In this document: in pieces, positions 8,250-16,445 of the stretch
Position numbering within the stretch: position 1 is the first letter of the stretch
Layout of the letters: each line of letters starts with the position of its first letter
From: Chromatiaceae bacterium
GTDB lineage: Bacteria > Pseudomonadota > Gammaproteobacteria > Chromatiales > Chromatiaceae
Assembly (NCBI GenBank): GCA_025458165.1
Contig: JALOTB010000029.1
Span: forward strand, 1 to 45,507
Direction: 5' to 3'
Length of the DNA stretch: 45,507 nucleotides
Program-made: the position numbers and the translations under genes
The notes under the pieces: generated by a model
Database searches by the model: none
Seen by the model: only the letters and a program-made list of their open reading frames with translations
What the model was told of the DNA's origin: nothing

Positions 8250-9137
8250 ATGAAACGCATCCTGTTGTTCTTGGTGACCAACTTCGCCGTGCTCCTGGTC
8301 ATCAGCATCGTCTTCAAGTTGCTGGGGTTCGAGGGCCTGCTTCAGGCAAACAACGTCGACCTCAACCTCACCGCCGTCCTGGTCTTCGCCGCCATCGCCG
8401 GCTTTGCCGGCTCGCTGATCTCGCTCTTCCTGTCCAAGAGCATGGCCAAGCGCGGGATGGGGGTACAGATCATCCAGCAGCCCTCGACGCCCTTCGAGCG
8501 CTGGCTCATAGACACGGTCGCCCGCCAGTCCCAGGCCGCGGGGATCAAGATGCCGGAGGTGGGCATCTTCGACTCGCCCGATCCCAATGCCTTCGCCACT
8601 GGCTGGAACCGCAACGATTCCCTGGTGGCGGTGAGCACCGGACTCCTGCAGCACATGTCAAAGGACGAGGTCGAGGCGGTGGTGGGCCACGAGATCAGCC
8701 ATGTCGCGAACGGCGACATGGTCACGCTGACCCTGATCCAGGGCGTGGTGAACACCTTCGTGGTCTTCCTCTCCACGGTGATCGGACACCTCGTCGATCG
8801 CGTGGTATTCAAGACCGAGGAGGGCCACGGACCCGCGTACTTCGTGGTCTCGATTATCTCGCAGATCCTACTCTCGATCCTGGCGACCATGATCGTGATG
8901 GCCTTCTCGCGCTACCGCGAGTTCCGCGCCGACGCCGGCGGGGCGGGGCTTACGAGCAAGCGGAAGATGGCTGACGCCCTGCGGGCGCTGCAAAGGGCGC
9001 ACGAGCCGAAAGACCTGCCCTCGGGCGAATTCGCGGCCTTCGGCATCAGCGGCGGCGTCGGCGCCGGCCTGAAGCGCCTCTTCATGAGCCACCCGCCCCT
9101 CGAGGAGCGGATCGCCGCGCTGGAAGGGGCCAGCTAA
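8250..9137 (+). CDS. htpX: HtpX membrane zinc metalloprotease
   Basis: Membrane-bound M48 protease that degrades misfolded inner-membrane proteins together with FtsH. In 295 residues one sees two N-terminal membrane helices (about 4-22 and 41-60), the zinc site HEISH (147-151), two more helices (about 163-182 and 196-220) and the third ligand in RYREFRAD (Glu224). GGAGG precedes the ATG by eight bases. HtpX is envelope-stress-induced in E. coli; no clear heat-shock promoter could be read here. An inverted repeat CGCAACTT/AAGTTGCG (8114-8121, 8180-8187) lies in the 205-base upstream region with a T-run inside it; its role is unknown. Confidence 0.96.
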   Translation: MKRILLFLVTNFAVLLVISIVFKLLGFEGLLQANNVDLNLTAVLVFAAIAGFAGSLISLFLSKSMAKRGMGVQIIQQPSTPFERWLIDTVARQSQAAGIKMPEVGIFDSPDPNAFATGWNRNDSLVAVSTGLLQHMSKDEVEAVVGHEISHVANGDMVTLTLIQGVVNTFVVFLSTVIGHLVDRVVFKTEEGHGPAYFVVSIISQILLSILATMIVMAFSRYREFRADAGGAGLTSKRKMADALRALQRAHEPKDLPSGEFAAFGISGGVGAGLKRLFMSHPPLEERIAALEGAS

Positions 9138-9158
9138 GCCCCTCGGTGTCCTGAGCAA

Positions 9159-9186
9159 GGCGGCCGCCCCACAAGGGGCGGCCGCC
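9159..9186 (+). terminator. Strong hairpin after htpX, no U-tract
   Basis: Perfect 12-bp arms GGCGGCCGCCCC and GGGGCGGCCGCC around an ACAA loop, 21 bases after the htpX stop. The following bases are TGCGTTCGAG, so it lacks the U-tract of a classic intrinsic terminator. It may slow polymerase or protect the mRNA 3' end. Confidence 0.45.
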
Positions 9187-9330
9187 TGCGTTCGAGACGG
9201 GTAGACCCCAGCTATCCGTTGCCTGTGAGGCAAAGGTCTTTTCTCGACCCGCTCGTTTGTTTCGCGGATCGACGGCACCAGCTCTGTCTGAACAACGCTG
9301 CCGACCGCACCGTCCGATCGCGACACCCTG

Positions 9331-9876
9331 ATGCTGCGTAACACCGAGTCGTCCTACGGCCTCATCGCCATCACGCTTCACTGGCTGATGGCGATCGCGG
9401 TGGTAGGACTGTTCGCGCTGGGCCTATGGATGGTGGAGCTCAGCTATTACGATCCCTGGTACCAACGCGCGCCGAAGGTCCACAAAGGGGCCGGCATCCT
9501 GCTCCTTCTGACCCTGGTGCTGCGGCTCGTATGGCGGCTCGGTAATCCTCGGCCGCGACCCCTGCCGAGCCACTCGCGGCTCGCGGTGCGCACCGCGAGC
9601 CTGACACATGCCCTGCTCTACGTCCTGCTGTTCGCCGTGATGCTCAGTGGCTACCTGATCTCGACCGCCGACGGCCGGTCGATCGACGTCTTCGGGTTGT
9701 TCCAGGTCCCCGCGACCCTGACCGGCCTGCCCAACCAGGCCGACGTCGCGGGGGACATCCACCTCGCCTTCGCGATCACCACGCTCGTACTATCCGGCGC
9801 GCACGCGCTCGCCGCCCTTAAGCACCATTGGATCGACCGCGACCGCACCCTGCTGCGGATGCTCGGCCGCGGCTGA
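9331..9876 (+). CDS. Cytochrome b561 (YceJ/CybB type)
   Basis: Four-helix inner-membrane di-heme b protein passing electrons from quinol. The 181 residues contain four hydrophobic helices (about 12-33, 52-70, 92-112, 143-163). The heme ligands expected from E. coli CybB (13, 47, 137, 151) map well to His17, His51, His144 and His158. It stands 40 bases before a yceI gene, the E. coli yceJ-yceI arrangement, suggesting the cytochrome partners the periplasmic lipid-binding YceI protein, perhaps in isoprenoid or quinone handling. The start is ATG 9331; the ribosome site is weak. Confidence 0.9.
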   Translation: MLRNTESSYGLIAITLHWLMAIAVVGLFALGLWMVELSYYDPWYQRAPKVHKGAGILLLLTLVLRLVWRLGNPRPRPLPSHSRLAVRTASLTHALLYVLLFAVMLSGYLISTADGRSIDVFGLFQVPATLTGLPNQADVAGDIHLAFAITTLVLSGAHALAALKHHWIDRDRTLLRMLGRG

Positions 9877-9916
9877 TGCCCCGCCCTGCGCGAACCACTG
9901 ACCAAGGAGCCCAGCC

Positions 9917-10495
9917 ATGATCAAACCCATCCTCGCCGCGACCCTCGCCACCGCACTCCTGCTACCCGGCCTCGCGACCGCCGTCGAGAAATACGTGATC
10001 GACACCGAGGGCGCCCATGCCTTCGTCCAGTTCCGTGTCAAGCACCTCGGCTATAGCTGGCTGTACGGCCGGTTCAACGAGTTCAGCGGGACCTTCACCT
10101 ACGATGAGGACGACCCAAGCAGCTCGCGGGTCGAGGTCCTGATCAACACCGCGAGCATCGACTCCAACCACGCCGAGCGCGACAAGCACCTGCGCAACGA
10201 GGACTTCCTGGATGTGAAAACCTACCCGGAGGCGCGCTTCAAGAGCACCTCGTACAAGGAGACCGGGATCAACAAGGCCGTCTTGACCGGCGATCTCACA
10301 CTCCGCGGGATCACTCGCCCGATCACCATCCAGGTCCAGAAGATCGGCAACGGTCCCGACCCCTGGGGCGGCTACCGCCGTGGCTTCGAGGGCACCACGA
10401 CGATCGCACTCAGGGACTTCGGCATCGACTTCAACCTCGGACCCGCCGCGCGCGATGTGGAGCTGACCCTGTCGGTCGAGGGCATTCGCCAGTGA
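9917..10495 (+). CDS. yceI: YceI-family periplasmic lipocalin-like protein
   Basis: 192 residues with a signal peptide (MIKPILAATLATALLLPGLATA) followed by the YceI beta-barrel, which in crystal structures binds a polyisoprenoid. Conserved stretches include FRVKHLGYSWLYGRFNEFSG, NTASIDSNHAERDKHLRNEDFLD and LTGDLTLRGITRPI. AAGGAG lies just upstream of ATG 9917. It is translated after the cytochrome b561 gene and just before the pirin gene, likely one operon. Confidence 0.93.
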   Translation: MIKPILAATLATALLLPGLATAVEKYVIDTEGAHAFVQFRVKHLGYSWLYGRFNEFSGTFTYDEDDPSSSRVEVLINTASIDSNHAERDKHLRNEDFLDVKTYPEARFKSTSYKETGINKAVLTGDLTLRGITRPITIQVQKIGNGPDPWGGYRRGFEGTTTIALRDFGIDFNLGPAARDVELTLSVEGIRQ

Positions 10496-10506
10496 CGGAG
10501 GGGATC

Positions 10507-11370
10507 ATGGGTACACGCACCGTCTTGCGCCACATCCCTGCTGCCGCAGTCTCCGAAGGGGCTGGAGTCCTGGTGCACCGCTCACTCGGTACACCGGGCC
10601 TGCGACACCTGGATCCCTTCCTGATGCTCGACCACTTCGCGAGTGCCAACCCGGACGACTACATCGCCGGCTTCCCGGATCATCCGCACCGCGGATTCGT
10701 GACCCTGACCTACATGCTCGACGGGCACATGGAGCACCGCGACAGCATGGGCAACCGCGGGGATCTCCGCGCCGGCGGCATCCAGTGGATGAAGGCGGCC
10801 AGCGGGGTGATCCACTCCGAGATGCCGCGCCAGGTCGACGGGCTGATGCGGGGCTTCCAGCTCTGGATCAACCTGCCGTCGGCGCAGAAGATGACCGACC
10901 CGGCGTATCTTGAGGTCCCAGCCGCGGGCATCCCGGAGCTGACGGAGGGCGATGCCCAGGTACGCGTCATCAGCGGCACACTGGGCCAGGTCCGCGGGCC
11001 GATCGACGACCCGCACACCGAGCTCCTGTACCTCGACGTCCGGGTGAACGCGGGCGGCTGGGCGCGCTTGCCGGTCCCCTCCGGACACGCCGGCTTTCTT
11101 TACGCGTTCGAGGGGCGGCTTGAGGTCGCGGGCGATCGGGTCGAGACCCACCAGCTCGCCCTGCTCGGCGAGGGTGACGCGATCGAAGCCGCGGCACCCG
11201 GCGGGCCGGCGCGATTCATCCTGGTCGCGGGCCGTCCGCTCGGCGAGCCGGTGGTACAGCATGGACCCTTCGTGATGAGCACGCGCGAGGAGATCGAGCA
11301 GGCCATGCGCGACTATCGCGAGGGCCGGCTGGTGCGCACCGCCGCGCGGGTGACGGGGTCCCCGGCTTAG
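10507..11370 (+). CDS. Pirin-family cupin protein
   Basis: 287 residues, two cupin domains. The N-terminal cupin carries the metal ligands expected for pirins: HPH in FPDHPHRGF (His59, His61) and HSE in SGVIHSEMP (His103, Glu105). Bacterial pirins are iron- or metal-binding proteins, some with quercetinase activity; substrate is unknown here. ATG 10507 is preferred over the upstream GTG at 10492 because GGAGGGG lies immediately before it. Its stop overlaps the stop of the convergent hisHF gene by three bases. Confidence 0.9.
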   Translation: MGTRTVLRHIPAAAVSEGAGVLVHRSLGTPGLRHLDPFLMLDHFASANPDDYIAGFPDHPHRGFVTLTYMLDGHMEHRDSMGNRGDLRAGGIQWMKAASGVIHSEMPRQVDGLMRGFQLWINLPSAQKMTDPAYLEVPAAGIPELTEGDAQVRVISGTLGQVRGPIDDPHTELLYLDVRVNAGGWARLPVPSGHAGFLYAFEGRLEVAGDRVETHQLALLGEGDAIEAAAPGGPARFILVAGRPLGEPVVQHGPFVMSTREEIEQAMRDYREGRLVRTAARVTGSPA

Positions 11371-12953
11371 TCCCTGATCTCGATCCCGCGGCCCTTGAGG
11401 TGCGCCTTCACGGCGGCGATCGGCACCTCCTGGCGGTGGAAGATCCCCGCCGCGAGGGCGGCCTCGACCCCAGTGGCCTCGAAGACCTCCGAGAAGTGCT
11501 CGACACGCCCCGCGCCGCTGGAAGCGATCACCGGGATGCCGACCGCGGCGCGCACCGCGCCGATCAGCTCCAGGTCGAAGCCCGCGCCGCTGCCGTCGCG
11601 GTCGATGGAGTTGAGCAGGATCTCGCCAGCGCCCATCGCCTCGCAGACGCGGGCGAGCTCGACGGCGTCGACGTCGCGCCCCTCGCGCCCGCCCTTCACC
11701 GTGCACTGGAACCAGCAGTAGTCCTCGCCAGTCGGCCCAGGGATCTGGGTCGCGACCGTGTGGTGCGGCGTGTCCCCGGGTGAGCGCACGTAGACCCGCC
11801 TGGGATCAATGGAGATGACCACCGCCTGGTTGCCATAGACGTGCGCGATCTGCTCGATCGAGCTCGCACCAGTACGCCCGCCGAGCGCGAGATACTCCTC
11901 GACCGCGTGCACGGCGTCGCTGCCGATCGAGATCTTGTCGGCCCCGGAGCGGAAGTATTCCGCGGCCACGTCGAGCGCCGAGTAGTACTGCCCGTCGGCG
12001 TCGGTGAAGGCGCGGATGCCCCCGCCGATGGTGAGCGGGACGAAGACGTTCTCCGAGGTGCGTCGCAGCACCTCCAGCATCGGCTGGTCGGCGAGCGGGA
12101 AGTCGCGGAAGGCGGTGATGTTGAGGAAGGTGATCTCGTCGGCCCCCTCTTCGTAGTAGCGACGCGCGAGGTCGACAGGCTTGCCGAGGTTGCGCACCTC
12201 GCCGCGCTCGCGCACGTCGTATTGATCCCCTTTGGTCACCACCAGGTCGCCCTGGTCGTTGGTGCGCACGTCGAGGCACGCGATGATGCGCTTGGCCAGC
12301 CGCGTCTCAGCGCCCCGCCCCACGTCGACCCCGGCCGCGCCGGACGCCTCACCAGCCAGGAAGCGCTCCAGGAGCGCGAGCCCGGCCGCCCCGCTCTTCT
12401 CCGGGTGGAACTGCACCGCAGCGACGGCGCCCTTCTGCACCGCACTCACGAACTCGGAGCCGTAGTCGGTGAGCGCCAACACCCAGTCCGCGTTGGCCGG
12501 CTCGCGCAGGGCGCAGTAGGAGTGCACGAAGTAGAGCTTCTCGCCCGCATAGCCGGCGAGCAGCGACGAGCCTCGGGCGGCGCGCAGACCGTTCCAGCCC
12601 ATATGCGGCACCGAGAGCGGGCCCGGCTCGAAGCGGCGAATCAACCCTGGGATCAGCCCCAGTCCCTCGACCCCGGGGGACTCCTCGCTGCCCTCGTAGA
12701 GCGTCTGCAGCCCCAGGCAGATCCCGAGATAGGGGCGCCCCTCGCCGAGGTAGCGGCGCAGCGGCTCGACATAGCCGAGCTGGTGCAGCCGCTGCATGGT
12801 CGAGCCGAAGCTCCCAACTCCGGGGAAGATCAGCCGCTCGGCCCTGAGGATGTCCTCCGGGCGCTCGATCTCCCTGAGCTCGAACCCGAGCTTGCGGATG
12901 GCGTTGCGCAGGCTGCGCACGTTGCCGGCGCCGTAGTCGAGGAACGAGATCAT
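11367..12953 (-). CDS. hisHF: Bifunctional HisH-HisF imidazole glycerol phosphate synthase (eukaryote-like fusion)
   Basis: 528 residues. The N-terminal glutaminase (1-205) has GICLG with nucleophile Cys79 and QFHPEKS (His183, Glu185). The C-terminal cyclase barrel (about 218-528) has ACLDVR (Asp228) and NSIDRDGSG (Asp451), the acid/base pair. The two halves are one reading frame with a short linker. Fungi and plants make this enzyme as one chain (yeast HIS7), while bacteria normally have separate HisH and HisF. The cyclase half looks like HIS7 in detail: the motifs KGDQYDVRERGEVRNLGKPV, PGPTGEDYCWFQCTVKGGRE and RVYVRSPGDT belong to that branch and not to ordinary HisF. No other his gene is adjacent, so a standard his operon may exist elsewhere. 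Product forms IGP and AICAR from PRFAR and glutamine. Confidence 0.94.
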   Translation of the reverse strand: MISFLDYGAGNVRSLRNAIRKLGFELREIERPEDILRAERLIFPGVGSFGSTMQRLHQLGYVEPLRRYLGEGRPYLGICLGLQTLYEGSEESPGVEGLGLIPGLIRRFEPGPLSVPHMGWNGLRAARGSSLLAGYAGEKLYFVHSYCALREPANADWVLALTDYGSEFVSAVQKGAVAAVQFHPEKSGAAGLALLERFLAGEASGAAGVDVGRGAETRLAKRIIACLDVRTNDQGDLVVTKGDQYDVRERGEVRNLGKPVDLARRYYEEGADEITFLNITAFRDFPLADQPMLEVLRRTSENVFVPLTIGGGIRAFTDADGQYYSALDVAAEYFRSGADKISIGSDAVHAVEEYLALGGRTGASSIEQIAHVYGNQAVVISIDPRRVYVRSPGDTPHHTVATQIPGPTGEDYCWFQCTVKGGREGRDVDAVELARVCEAMGAGEILLNSIDRDGSGAGFDLELIGAVRAAVGIPVIASSGAGRVEHFSEVFEATGVEAALAAGIFHRQEVPIAAVKAHLKGRGIEIRD

Positions 12954-13056
12954 GTGGTTACCCCAGTCTTGTCACGCGAAGCGTCGGGTCGAGTCGGTGC
13001 AGACCCGCAGCCAGTCGGTCGCCTCGGGTCAGAAACGAGCCCCAGGTGCCCAGCGG

Positions 13057-13545
13057 CTAGGACAGACGCCGGCGGATGTCTTCCAAGAGCCCCTCGGCCG
13101 CCGCCTCGACCAGGTCGAACACCTGTTCGAAGCCGCTCGGCCCGCCGTAATACGGGTCGGGCACCTCGCGGGTGCGCAGATGGGGCGCAAAGTCCATCAG
13201 GAGCATCAGCTTGCGATCCAGGCCGCGCGGACAGATAGCGGAGAGGTGATGGTAGTTGTCCTGATCCATCGCCAGGACATAGTCGAAGGTCTCGAAGTCT
13301 TCGGGGGCGACCCGGCGCGCCCGCAGTCCGCTCAAGTCGATCCCACGGCGCACGGCCGTCTCCTGGGCACGGCGGTCCGGCGGGTAACCGACGTGATAGC
13401 CATGGGTCCCGGCGGAATCGATCTCGATCAAGTGGCCCAATCCCTCGCGCTCCAGGAGCTTGCGGAAGACCCCCTCGGCGGTCGGGGACCGGCAGATGTT
13501 ACCCATGCACACAAAGAGCACTCTCACACGCGCTCCGTCGGTCAT
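13057..13545 (-). CDS. Low-molecular-weight protein tyrosine phosphatase
   Basis: 162 residues. The signature CX5R loop is CMGNICRS at residues 13-20 (Cys13, Arg19) and the general acid is in the VPDPYYG loop (Asp130), both intact. Members dephosphorylate tyrosine kinases of exopolysaccharide systems, other proteins or arsenate; no such neighbour is present. In-frame ATGs at 13560 and 13584 are alternative starts, and none has a strong ribosome site; 13545 gives the usual family length. Followed downstream by hisHF after about 100 bases. Confidence 0.92.
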   Translation of the reverse strand: MTDGARVRVLFVCMGNICRSPTAEGVFRKLLEREGLGHLIEIDSAGTHGYHVGYPPDRRAQETAVRRGIDLSGLRARRVAPEDFETFDYVLAMDQDNYHHLSAICPRGLDRKLMLLMDFAPHLRTREVPDPYYGGPSGFEQVFDLVEAAAEGLLEDIRRRLS

Positions 13546-13624
13546 CGCACGACTACTCATATCGTTCAACGCAATGGTGTCCATGATACCAGCGGTGGCC
13601 GGCGGCGACCCGCGGCACGAGCGG

Positions 13625-14092
13625 CTAAGGACCGCGCGGGCTGAGGGTCTCGTGCTCGATGCGCAGGTCGAGGCGTTGGCGGGTCTCGTCCCGCGGTGCG
13701 CGCGTAGCCCCGGGGAGCGGCGGCACGGAGCCGGGCGGGGTGAACCGCTCGCGCCGCTCGGCCTCCCGGACCGCCCGCTGCTGGCCCTGCTGGATCTGGC
13801 GCAGATCGAGGTCCTGGCGGCGCTCGATCTGCCCCAGATCCCGCGACGCGCTGGGAGACAAGGGCTCGCGCCGCTCGCGGTACGTGCTTTGCTCGCGCTC
13901 CAGTTGCAACCAGCCCCGCGCCTCCCGGCGCGCCTGGGCAGCGGCGCCCTCCGCCCCTTGGAGCGACAGGGGCCAGACCAGAGAAAGCGCTGCCAGGGAG
14001 GCCCCGGCGAGCCGCCCCCCGAGGGCTGCACGCACCGCGCTGGTGCGCCGAGGCGGCCGGGGCCTAAAGGCAGTGCGCGCAAATCGGATCAT
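13625..14092 (-). CDS. Secreted Arg/Gln/Glu-rich protein of unknown function
   Basis: I do not recognise this protein. From ATG 14092 it is 155 residues: a basic N-terminus (MIRFARTAFRPRPPRR), a hydrophobic stretch (about 30-48, GASLAALSLVWPLSLQG) that reads as a long signal peptide ending near AEGAAAQ, and a charged mature part with irregular repeats of the type DLGQIERRQDLDLRQIQQGQ, then a Pro-rich patch (FTPPGSVPPLPGATRAP). The repeats suggest a helical rod. Start choice is uncertain; the open frame runs to 14155. Codon use fits the neighbours. It lies divergent from the predicted small RNA. Confidence 0.55.
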   Translation of the reverse strand: MIRFARTAFRPRPPRRTSAVRAALGGRLAGASLAALSLVWPLSLQGAEGAAAQARREARGWLQLEREQSTYRERREPLSPSASRDLGQIERRQDLDLRQIQQGQQRAVREAERRERFTPPGSVPPLPGATRAPRDETRQRLDLRIEHETLSPRGP

Positions 14093-14162
14093 CACGCGAG
14101 CCCAGGTTTTCCGTCCCAGCCAGAAGTGATTGTTGAATAGACATTTTTTCTGCAATGCGAAG

Positions 14163-14179
14163 TTGGCACGGGATCTGCG
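14163..14179 (+). promoter_or_regulatory. Predicted sigma-54 promoter of a small RNA
   Basis: TTGGCACG at 14163-14170 and CTGCG at 14175-14179 match YTGGCACG-N4-TTGCW in all positions except two in the -12 box. The GG (14165-14166) and GC (14177-14178) dinucleotides are 12 bases apart, as RpoN requires. The predicted start is about 14190. No protein gene on this strand follows before a terminator. An enhancer-binding site upstream was not identified. Confidence 0.6.
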
Positions 14180-14189
14180 TATCTCGGAG

Positions 14190-14271
14190 TGAGACGGAAG
14201 TCTTCCCTGCCGTTTCCGTTCTCTGACCTCCTCAGTGGTGAATCGCCCCGCTCCGGCGGGGCTCTTTTTTT
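14190..14271 (+). ncRNA. Predicted sigma-54-dependent small RNA (about 80 nt)
   Basis: From the predicted start the RNA would fold into a 5' hairpin whose arm GAGACGG (14191-14197) pairs completely with CCGTTTC (14210-14216, one G-U pair), then an unpaired stretch holding CCTCCTC (14227-14233), then an intrinsic terminator (GCCCCGC 14245-14251 with GCGGGGC 14256-14262, followed by TCTTTTTTT). This is the plan of a trans-acting small RNA, and CCTCCTC is complementary to Shine-Dalgarno sequences. No open frame of note is contained. GlmY/GlmZ, Qrr and NrsZ are known RpoN-dependent small RNAs, but I see no sequence match to them. Expression is inferred. Confidence 0.55.
14245..14271 (+). terminator. 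Intrinsic terminator of the predicted small RNA
   Basis: A 7-bp all-GC stem around a TCCG loop followed by TCTTTTTTT. It is oriented for the plus strand only; on the minus strand no U-tract follows. There is no plus-strand protein gene upstream for it to serve, which is the main argument for a small RNA here. Confidence 0.85.
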
Positions 14272-14299
14272 GCTGGACCCATCCCGGCGCGGGGCAGAC

Positions 14300-14698
14300 T
14301 CAGTCCAGGATCTCGGCGGTAAACTCAGGGGGGTTCTGGATGGCCTTCTTGACCGCGCAGAGATCCATCGCCTTGAGAATCCCGGCACGGTACTTCTCTG
14401 GGAAACCGTTTGGGAGCCGCAACAGGAAACGCACCCGAGGGTTGAGCGGCTGGCTCGGGTCCCGCTCCCACTCCATGCTGAGACCCAGGCCCTCGGTCGA
14501 GAGATCCCGCGACTGGCAGAAGTTGAGCGCGTAGATCCCCGCACAGGCCGCCAGCGAGGCCAGAAACAGGGCGAAGGGCTCGGGCGCCGAGGCATCACCC
14601 CCGACCTTGACCGATTGGTCGGTCGCAACCAGAAATGGGCCGATCTGCACATCGACGCGCTTGCCGCCGGGGAACACCAGATCCAGGCGCTCGCTCAT
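14300..14698 (-). CDS. OsmC-family protein
   Basis: 132 residues of the OsmC/Ohr fold. The first cysteine of the redox pair sits in the conserved helix (ASLAACAGIYALNFC, Cys52; Cys61 nearby), and a later Cys is in MDLCAVKKAI. Family members are thiol peroxidases for organic hydroperoxides or related small redox proteins; this short divergent form (YhfA-like) is not clearly OsmC or Ohr. ATG 14698 is chosen because GGAGG lies nine bases upstream. The stop at 14300 faces the end of the predicted small RNA about 30 bases away. Confidence 0.85.
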   Translation of the reverse strand: MSERLDLVFPGGKRVDVQIGPFLVATDQSVKVGGDASAPEPFALFLASLAACAGIYALNFCQSRDLSTEGLGLSMEWERDPSQPLNPRVRFLLRLPNGFPEKYRAGILKAMDLCAVKKAIQNPPEFTAEILD

Positions 14699-15085
14699 CT
14701 CGATACCTCCAACAAGGACTGATAGACACGCGGACACACACGAAGCGGCGTGGTCGGCGCCGCACTCGTGCAGCCGCCAGCTTACGGGTTTGCGAGTCCT
14801 TGTCGACCATCGGGGCGGTGGCCGCTCACCGTCCTCGCCCGGCCAAGGGACAGCAAGGTCATGCAGTCGGCCGTCGGTGACTCACGGGCCCTAACCGAGA
14901 GGGACACCGGTCTGCGGTGCTGCCGTTGAGGGTTGACCCTGGGGACCTTCGTGCTCCTCGTCAGTCTGCTCGGAGCGTGCGCCAACCGGCAGACCTGCTG
15001 GCTCACCGCCGGGGATGCGTAACGGGCCTTCCATCCCCGCTCGCAACGGGTGCCGCCCAGTTAAAGAGAGGCGCAGCTCGCTGGC
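14699..15085. other. 387-base stretch without a recognised gene
   Basis: No reading frame here looks like a known protein. A TTG-started 29-codon frame at 14933-15022 reads as a lipoprotein signal (LTLGTFVLLVSLLGACAN) but has no proper ribosome site and is bounded by stops, so it is probably chance or a remnant. An inverted repeat GGGGATG/CATCCCC lies about 15011-15037. It separates the osmC and rarA genes, both minus strand. Confidence 0.4.
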
Positions 15086-16414
15086 TTAGTCATCATCGCC
15101 TACGGTTTCCGCCTTTCCCTTCCGCGCGACCTGGTCAAGCTCGGCGAGCCGCGCGAGCTTCTCGCGGATGCGGATCTCCAGCCCCCGGTCGACCGGCCGG
15201 TAGTAGTGGCGGCCGGTGAGACCGTCCGGAAAGTACACTTCCCCCGCCGCATAGCCCTCAGGCTCGTCGTGGGCATAACGGTAGCGCCGGCCGTAGCCCA
15301 GCTCACGCATCAGGCGTGTCGGGGCGTTGCGCAGGTGCACGGGGACCTCTAGCGAGCCGGAGCGGCGGGCGTCCTCCTGGGCCGAGCCCCAGGCGGTGTA
15401 GACGGCGTTGCTCTTGGCCGCACAGGCGAGATAGACGACGGCCTGGGCGATCGCGAGCTCCCCCTCCGGGCTGCCGAGACGGTCCTGCACATCCCAGGCA
15501 TCGAGTGCGAGGGCGAGCGCCCGGGGGTCGGCGTTGCCGATGTCCTCGCTCGCCATGCGCACCACCCGGCGCGCGATATAGAGGGGGTCGCAGCCCCCGT
15601 CGATCATCCGGGCGAGCCAGTAGAGCGCGGCATCCGGGGACGACCCGCGCACCGACTTGTGCAGGGCCGAGATCTGGTCGTAGAAGATGTCGCCGCCCTT
15701 ATCGAACCGGCGCAGGTGACCGGTGATCACCTCGGCGACGACCTCGGGCGTGATGCTGTCGCCCTCGGTGAGATCGGCGGCCAGCTCGAGGAGATTCAGC
15801 GCCCGGCGGGCGTCGCCGTCCGCCGCCTCGGCGATCTGGCGGCGCTGGGCGGGCACCAGCGCTAGGTGCCGCCGGCCGAGGCCGCGCTCGGGGTCGGCCA
15901 GCCCGTGCTCGATCACCTGCTCCAGGTCCTCCGTCCCAAGGGGTCGGAGCACATAGACCCGGGCGCGCGAGAGGAGCGCGTTGTTGAGCTCGAACGACGG
16001 GTTCTCGGTGGTCGCGCCGACGAAGACGAAAGTCCCGTCCTCGACGTGGGGCAGCAGCGCGTCCTGCTGGGCCTTGTTGAAGCGGTGGACCTCGTCGATG
16101 AAGAGGATGGTCCCGCGGCCCTCGCGCTCGCGCGCCGCGCTCGCATCGGCCACCGCAGCGCGGATCTCCTTGACCCCCGCGAGGACCGCGGAGAGCCGCA
16201 GGAACTGGGCATTGGAGCGGTTGGCGAGGAGCCGGGCGAGCGTCGTCTTGCCGCTCCCCGGCGGGCCCCAGAGGATCATCGAGTGCGGCCGGTCGGCCTC
16301 GATCGCGCGGCGCAGGGGCTTGTCGGGTCCCAGCAGGTGCCCCTGGCCGACGAAGTCCTCCAGGGCCCGGGGACGCATGCGCTCGGCAAGCGGAACGCCG
16401 GAGCGATCGGGCAT
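15086..16414 (-). CDS. rarA: Replication-associated recombination protein A (AAA+ ATPase)
   Basis: AAA+ ATPase of the clamp-loader clade acting at stalled replication forks. 442 residues from ATG 16414 (a GTG at 16429 is possible). Walker A is GPPGSGKTT (about 50-58), Walker [10 protein letters not shown] (about 106), sensor [20 protein letters not shown], and the C-terminal tetramerisation part has the family hallmarks [19 protein letters not shown] and [17 protein letters not shown]. It lies 31 bases after lolA and completes the ftsK-lolA-rarA operon, the same order as in Pseudomonas. Confidence 0.96.
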   Translation of the reverse strand: MPDRSGVPLAERMRPRALEDFVGQGHLLGPDKPLRRAIEADRPHSMILWGPPGSGKTTLARLLANRSNAQFLRLSAVLAGVKEIRAAVADASAAREREGRGTILFIDEVHRFNKAQQDALLPHVEDGTFVFVGATTENPSFELNNALLSRARVYVLRPLGTEDLEQVIEHGLADPERGLGRRHLALVPAQRRQIAEAADGDARRALNLLELAADLTEGDSITPEVVAEVITGHLRRFDKGGDIFYDQISALHKSVRGSSPDAALYWLARMIDGGCDPLYIARRVVRMASEDIGNADPRALALALDAWDVQDRLGSPEGELAIAQAVVYLACAAKSNAVYTAWGSAQEDARRSGSLEVPVHLRNAPTRLMRELGYGRRYRYAHDEPEGYAAGEVYFPDGLTGRHYYRPVDRGLEIRIREKLARLAELDQVARKGKAETVGDDD

Positions 16415-16445
16415 CCCGCTCACGACCACTCAGAGGGAGGGGCGG

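Noticed and set aside
9159..9186. Calling the htpX-distal hairpin a true intrinsic terminator
   Set aside because: Stem is perfect but no U-tract follows; kept with lower confidence.
14990..15070. Resemblance to a cobalamin riboswitch end (CAGGTCTGCC-like) on the minus strand
   Set aside because: Only a few bases fit; the conserved core with the GCCACTG and CCGGTGAAA elements is absent and rarA is not a B12 gene.
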